Shown: positions 6,001-7,615 of the stretch, piece by piece
Position numbering within the stretch: position 1 is the first letter of the stretch
Layout of the letters: every line of letters begins with the position of its first letter
Assembly: GCA_002690755.1 (NCBI GenBank)
Contig: NZFT01000089.1
Span: 1 to 7,615 of the forward strand
DNA from: Phycisphaerae bacterium
Lineage (GTDB): Bacteria > Planctomycetota > Phycisphaerae > Phycisphaerales > SM1A02
DNA length: 7,615 nt
Direction of reading: 5' to 3'
Translations under genes and position numbers: made by a program
Notes under the pieces: model-generated
Told to the model about the DNA's origin: nothing
Seen by the model: the letters and a program-made list of their open reading frames with translations, nothing else
The model's database searches: none

Positions 6001-6766
6001 AGTTCGCGAAGCGGGTGAGCTGTTCGCGATCGCCGGAGTCGACGTCGTACCGCCAGAGGTTGAGCCGGTGGTCGTCGCCCGCATCCGAGAGGTAGTAGAG
6101 ATCGTCACCGTGCCACATGGGCATGGTGTCCGTACCCTCCCAGTCGGTCACGCGGCGTGACTCGCCGTTCTCGAGGTTCACCAGCCAGATGTCGCTGGCC
6201 ATGCCGCCGCGGTAGCGCTTCCAGGTCCGGCCGTCCCGCTGGTTCGGGGTGTACGCGACCCAGGTCCCGGTCCGGTCGATCGCGGCGTTCGCGCCGTACG
6301 GCATCGGCAGGGCTTCGGACAGTCCGCCTTCGCCGCCGACCTTGTAGATCCGTTCCGCTCTGGGCACGCCACCCATCCCGCGAGCGCTGTAGAGCAGATC
6401 GCCGTCGGCGGTCCAGTCGCTGAGCCGCTCGCCGGTCGGGTGGTGGGTGATCCGGCGCGGCATCCCGCCCTGGGTCGGGACCACGTAGATGTCCCGATTG
6501 CCGTCATAGTTTCCGACGAACGCGACCTCGGAGCCGTCGGGCGAGAAACGGGGGATCGTCTCGACCCCTTCCGGTGAGGCGAGCGGCAGTGCGGTGCCGC
6601 CTTCGACCGGGACCCGCCAGAGGTCGTTTCCATAGGCGAAGACGATCTCGTTCTTCGAGATGTCGGGGAAGCGATACATCGATGCGCCGCCATCCTGCGC
6701 GAGTGCGAACGTCGGGAAGACGGTGCCGAGGATCAGGGAGAGGATGATCGGATTCGAAGCGGTCAT
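3089..6766 (-). CDS. Exported tricorn-like serine protease with an inserted domain
   Basis: The 1225-residue product carries a signal peptide (cleavage likely after ALA at 21-23), so it should act in the periplasm or outside the cell. Residues 30-300 form about six propeller blades and 319-540 plus 715-790 about seven (repeats such as FSPDGSEVAF and WSPDGKWIAY), matching the six- and seven-bladed propellers of tricorn. The core follows: a helical part at 812-885 with the catalytic His in NVGHAY (H874), a PDZ domain at about 893-980 and an S41-type domain at 1000-1200. That domain holds the nucleophile in LAGSGGD (S1104) and the Glu of GIEGHGVDPDI (E1162). Tricorn proteases degrade oligopeptides. 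The tetrad serine just before the His in Thermoplasma tricorn is Gly (G873) here. Residues 545-704 are an extra acidic and beta-rich insertion. The ATG is supported by the signal peptide, but no strong ribosome site or clear promoter is seen in 6767-6889. Confidence 0.95.
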   Translation of the reverse strand: MTASNPIILSLILGTVFPTFALAQDGGASMYRFPDISKNEIVFAYGNDLWRVPVEGGTALPLASPEGVETIPRFSPDGSEVAFVGNYDGNRDIYVVPTQGGMPRRITHHPTGERLSDWTADGDLLYSARGMGGVPRAERIYKVGGEGGLSEALPMPYGANAAIDRTGTWVAYTPNQRDGRTWKRYRGGMASDIWLVNLENGESRRVTDWEGTDTMPMWHGDDLYYLSDAGDDHRLNLWRYDVDSGDREQLTRFANYDIKWPAIGPDDDGPARFVFQNGADLYVHDARDRMTTPVEIDIPGATASLRPRMVDASDYMQGWSISPSGKRVAATARGDLWTLPAKNGSPRNLSRTSGVAERSPSWSPDGKWIAYFSDEPGEYELFVRRSDGRDEPRRLTDDMGVFKNAIHWGPDSSFLVYADKTGDAHRVDVESGERTTFAHNDRGVFPKPSFTTDGRWAAWSGTVGDSGMGRIHLHDFDSGETHVVTSGMFNDNSPAFDRDGDWLYFTSDRRFAPSYSSLDGTWIYDQSGMLVAVPLRADVESPWLEESDEQEWEDEDAEEDESADDAESDEEEDADDEPQGHPDPITGTWECTADIPQMGSIPMTIMLVLNDDDLVTGTVSTAMFAGDLVGTFDPESKALNLVMTIENGPTVDIELVIDGESVSGAGKPDDGAPGATISGTRNPFEGGDDEEDAENEEEADDADKVEIDLEGFEGRAMPLPVRPGAFRNLAVNDRGHLMYVRRGQNGGIKSFDLSDRNPSEKSAGSGGSFQMTPDGKKLLVPQGSGAVIRKAGSDGGDRVVTGPMLVSINPRDEWRQLVTDAWRIQRDHFYDPGLHGVDWEAVLDTYLPLVDQAATREDVGHIIGEMIAELNVGHAYYYGNSGDIERTSSVNVGMLGVDWAPAPAEGDRPDGYRIARVLGGGVWDVDARGPLQEPGLDLGEGDIVLAVNGVDMDLARDPYAAFVGTAGSSVVLTVADEESETGTRDVVVKTISGEGNLRYRDWIENRRAMVEEMSDGKVGYIYVPNTGRDGQSDLVRQYHGQSHLPALVIDERWNGGGQIPDRFIELLNRPVTNYWATRDSKDWRWPRGVHAGPKAMLINGLAGSGGDMFPWLFRHNDLGPLIGTRTWGGLVGISGNPSLIDGGYTAVPTFGFYETDGTWGIEGHGVDPDIEVIDDPGLMLEGGDPQLETAVQVMLEALANGEGLQPTERPAGPDRSGMGITEEDK
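4655..5134 (-). other. Acidic linkers and extra beta-rich domain inserted in the protease
   Basis: This segment encodes residues 545-704 of the protease. Residues 545-578 are almost wholly Asp, Glu, Ser and Ala. Residues 583-682 form a compact, strand-rich domain opening with ITGTWECTADIP and closing with ATISGTRNP. Residues 685-704 are a second acidic run. The domain seems to be two similar halves: each begins GTW or GTF and continues with alternating hydrophobic strands, an acidic turn and a Gly-rich end (IMLVLNDDDLVTGT against IELVIDGESVSGAG). It contains C591, the only cysteine seen in the whole protein. It falls between the fifth and sixth repeats of the second propeller. Many bacterial tricorn homologues have an acidic linker near this point; the additional folded domain is what stands out. 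The fold looks like a small barrel, but no named family can be assigned. Confidence 0.75.
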
Positions 6767-6889
6767 GCGTGATTGGATCCGTGGTGTTCGTGGTGATTTT
6801 CGGTGGCGAGGAACTGCCCGGACGGTTCTCGCTGGAAGATCTACGTCCGTTGCCGGAGATCGTTCGTCCGGGGTCCGGGGGTGGAGATG

Positions 6890-6932
6890 AAAAAAGACCC
6901 GGTAGCATTCGTACAGGACGAATGCTACCGGG
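6890..6932 (-). terminator. Strong rho-independent terminator of the anti-sigma gene
   Basis: A perfect 15-bp stem (6898-6912 with 6918-6932; the right arm begins ACGAATGC and ends ACCGGG) has a five-base loop. On the reverse strand it is followed by TC and then six T residues (6895-6890). It begins 32 bases after the stop of the anti-sigma gene and ends about 120 bases before the protease start. It should therefore end the upstream transcript and separate the two genes, which are on the same strand. Confidence 0.93.
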
Positions 6933-6964
6933 CCCTCGGGGTCCGGTTGCGATTGAATCCGGGC

Positions 6965-7615
6965 TCAGGCGTCCGAAGCCGGCGGGCCCGCGATCAGCGG
7001 GACCGAGCTCTTGTCACTCTTGACCACGCCGCCCGGTCGCTCCACCGTCACGGCGAAGAGATAGGGGGTGTCGACCCGGAGCGGAAGCCTGATCGGGACG
7101 ACGACCTCACCGCGATCGTTGACGTCGAAGACGCCTCCATCGACGGGGTGGACGTCTGCCGCCAGCGGCGTGGGATTCGTCGGATCAGGCTCTCGTTCCT
7201 GGTCCCAGATCCAGAGCTGGTACTGCTGGATACGCGGATCGTTGGGCTCGAGGCCCTTGATCAGCATGTAGCCCTCCTGCGACTCGGGACTGAAGGTGAC
7301 GTAACCAGTGACGCCTTCGGCGGGGTTCACAAGGCCGGGGGCCCAGTCCCACCGAACGGCGTCAGGGTGATTGTCGACCCACGAAACGAGCTGGGATGAA
7401 CTGCGGACCCCGGGCGATTCGGGCTGCCAAGCAACCACGGCCAGGGCGATCGCGGCGGCGGCGGCGACCCATCCGAGCCAGCCCGTGGAGGGATTGGACG
7501 CGGCGGGGGATTCTTCCTGAACGGGGAACGCGAGCGGCGCAGGCACCGCGTCCGCGATCTCGTCGTGAACGCCGTTTCGCACTCGGTCGGCGACGTCGGA
7601 AGGCATCGGCTCGGC
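6965..7615 (-). CDS. RskA-type transmembrane anti-sigma factor (5' end outside the window)
   Basis: This encodes the C-terminal part of a membrane anti-sigma factor. Numbering from the first Met in view (7606), one membrane helix spans about 43-60 (WLGWVAAAAAIALAVVAW), with a cytoplasmic side before it and an extracytoplasmic domain at about 98-207. That domain shows the RskA C-terminal pattern: QEGYMLIKGL at 110-119, YQLWIWDQ at 129-136, PVDGGVFDV at 154-162 and FAVTVERPGGVV at 184-195. The Met at 7606 is probably internal. The frame stays open to the edge (Ala-Glu-Pro before Met), no ribosome site precedes it at a usable distance, and MPSDVADRV looks like the stretch joining a sigma-binding domain to the membrane helix. 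Such proteins hold an ECF sigma factor inactive until signalled, and that gene is expected just beyond the right edge. The sigma-binding domain itself is not in view. Confidence 0.88.
   Translation of the reverse strand, partial: AEPMPSDVADRVRNGVHDEIADAVPAPLAFPVQEESPAASNPSTGWLGWVAAAAAIALAVVAWQPESPGVRSSSQLVSWVDNHPDAVRWDWAPGLVNPAEGVTGYVTFSPESQEGYMLIKGLEPNDPRIQQYQLWIWDQEREPDPTNPTPLAADVHPVDGGVFDVNDRGEVVVPIRLPLRVDTPYLFAVTVERPGGVVKSDKSSVPLIAGPPASDA

Noticed and set aside
3275..6160. Forward open frame of 961 codons lying opposite the protease gene
   Set aside because: It is the antisense shadow of a gene with strong GC bias in the third codon position. Its translation is low in complexity (many Val, Asp, Gly, Arg and Ala), shows no domain pattern, and the reverse frame has clear catalytic and propeller motifs.
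3089..6766. Assignment of the large reverse gene as a TolB-like or prolyl oligopeptidase protein based on its propeller repeats
   Set aside because: The PDZ domain followed by an S41-type core with SGGD and EGHGVDPD motifs is specific to tricorn-like proteases; TolB lacks a protease core and prolyl oligopeptidases have an alpha/beta-hydrolase domain.
6803..7399. Forward open frame of 198 codons opposite the anti-sigma gene
   Set aside because: It runs through a 15-bp terminator stem and lies antisense to a gene with a clear RskA-type domain.

Overview
The window is GC-rich (roughly two thirds G+C by eye) bacterial chromosomal DNA with long, closely packed genes. Gene content suggests a planctomycete, most likely of the marine Phycisphaerae type. 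The clues are a secreted tricorn-like protease with acidic linkers, a RskA-type anti-sigma factor ending in a PVDGGVFDV / FAVTVERPGGV pattern, and a glycine tRNA gene that does not encode its own CCA. This placement is inferred from protein style; no ribosomal or marker gene is present to confirm it.

Layout. Bases 1-92 are the 3' end of a forward gene of unknown function, closed by a hairpin-plus-T-run terminator (122-157). A tRNA-Gly(GCC) gene follows on the reverse strand (161-232), with a recognisable promoter at 285-312. From 313 to 606 there is no convincing gene, only GC-rich inverted repeats and a weak candidate promoter. A forward cluster then runs from 607 to 2980: a secreted YceI-family protein, an approximately ten-helix membrane protein starting at GTG, and a probable lipoprotein, separated by 43 and 81 bases. 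The cluster converges on a reverse-strand gene at a hairpin (3012-3048).

The reverse-strand gene at 3089-6766 encodes a 1225-residue exported tricorn-like serine protease with two beta-propellers, a PDZ domain and the S41-type catalytic core. Its second propeller is interrupted by an extra beta-rich domain of about 100 residues held between two strongly acidic linkers. Upstream, also on the reverse strand, lies the 3' part of a membrane anti-sigma factor (6965-7615, running off the window), closed by a textbook terminator with a perfect 15-bp stem.

How the genes relate. The three forward genes may form an envelope-related operon, since all products appear exported or membrane-bound, but no shared pathway can be named. 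The anti-sigma factor would normally pair with an ECF sigma factor encoded just beyond the right edge. The strong terminator makes read-through from it into the protease gene unlikely. Overall this looks like ordinary core-type chromosome: no mobile element, CRISPR array or defence system is visible. The domain insertion in the protease is the most unusual feature.
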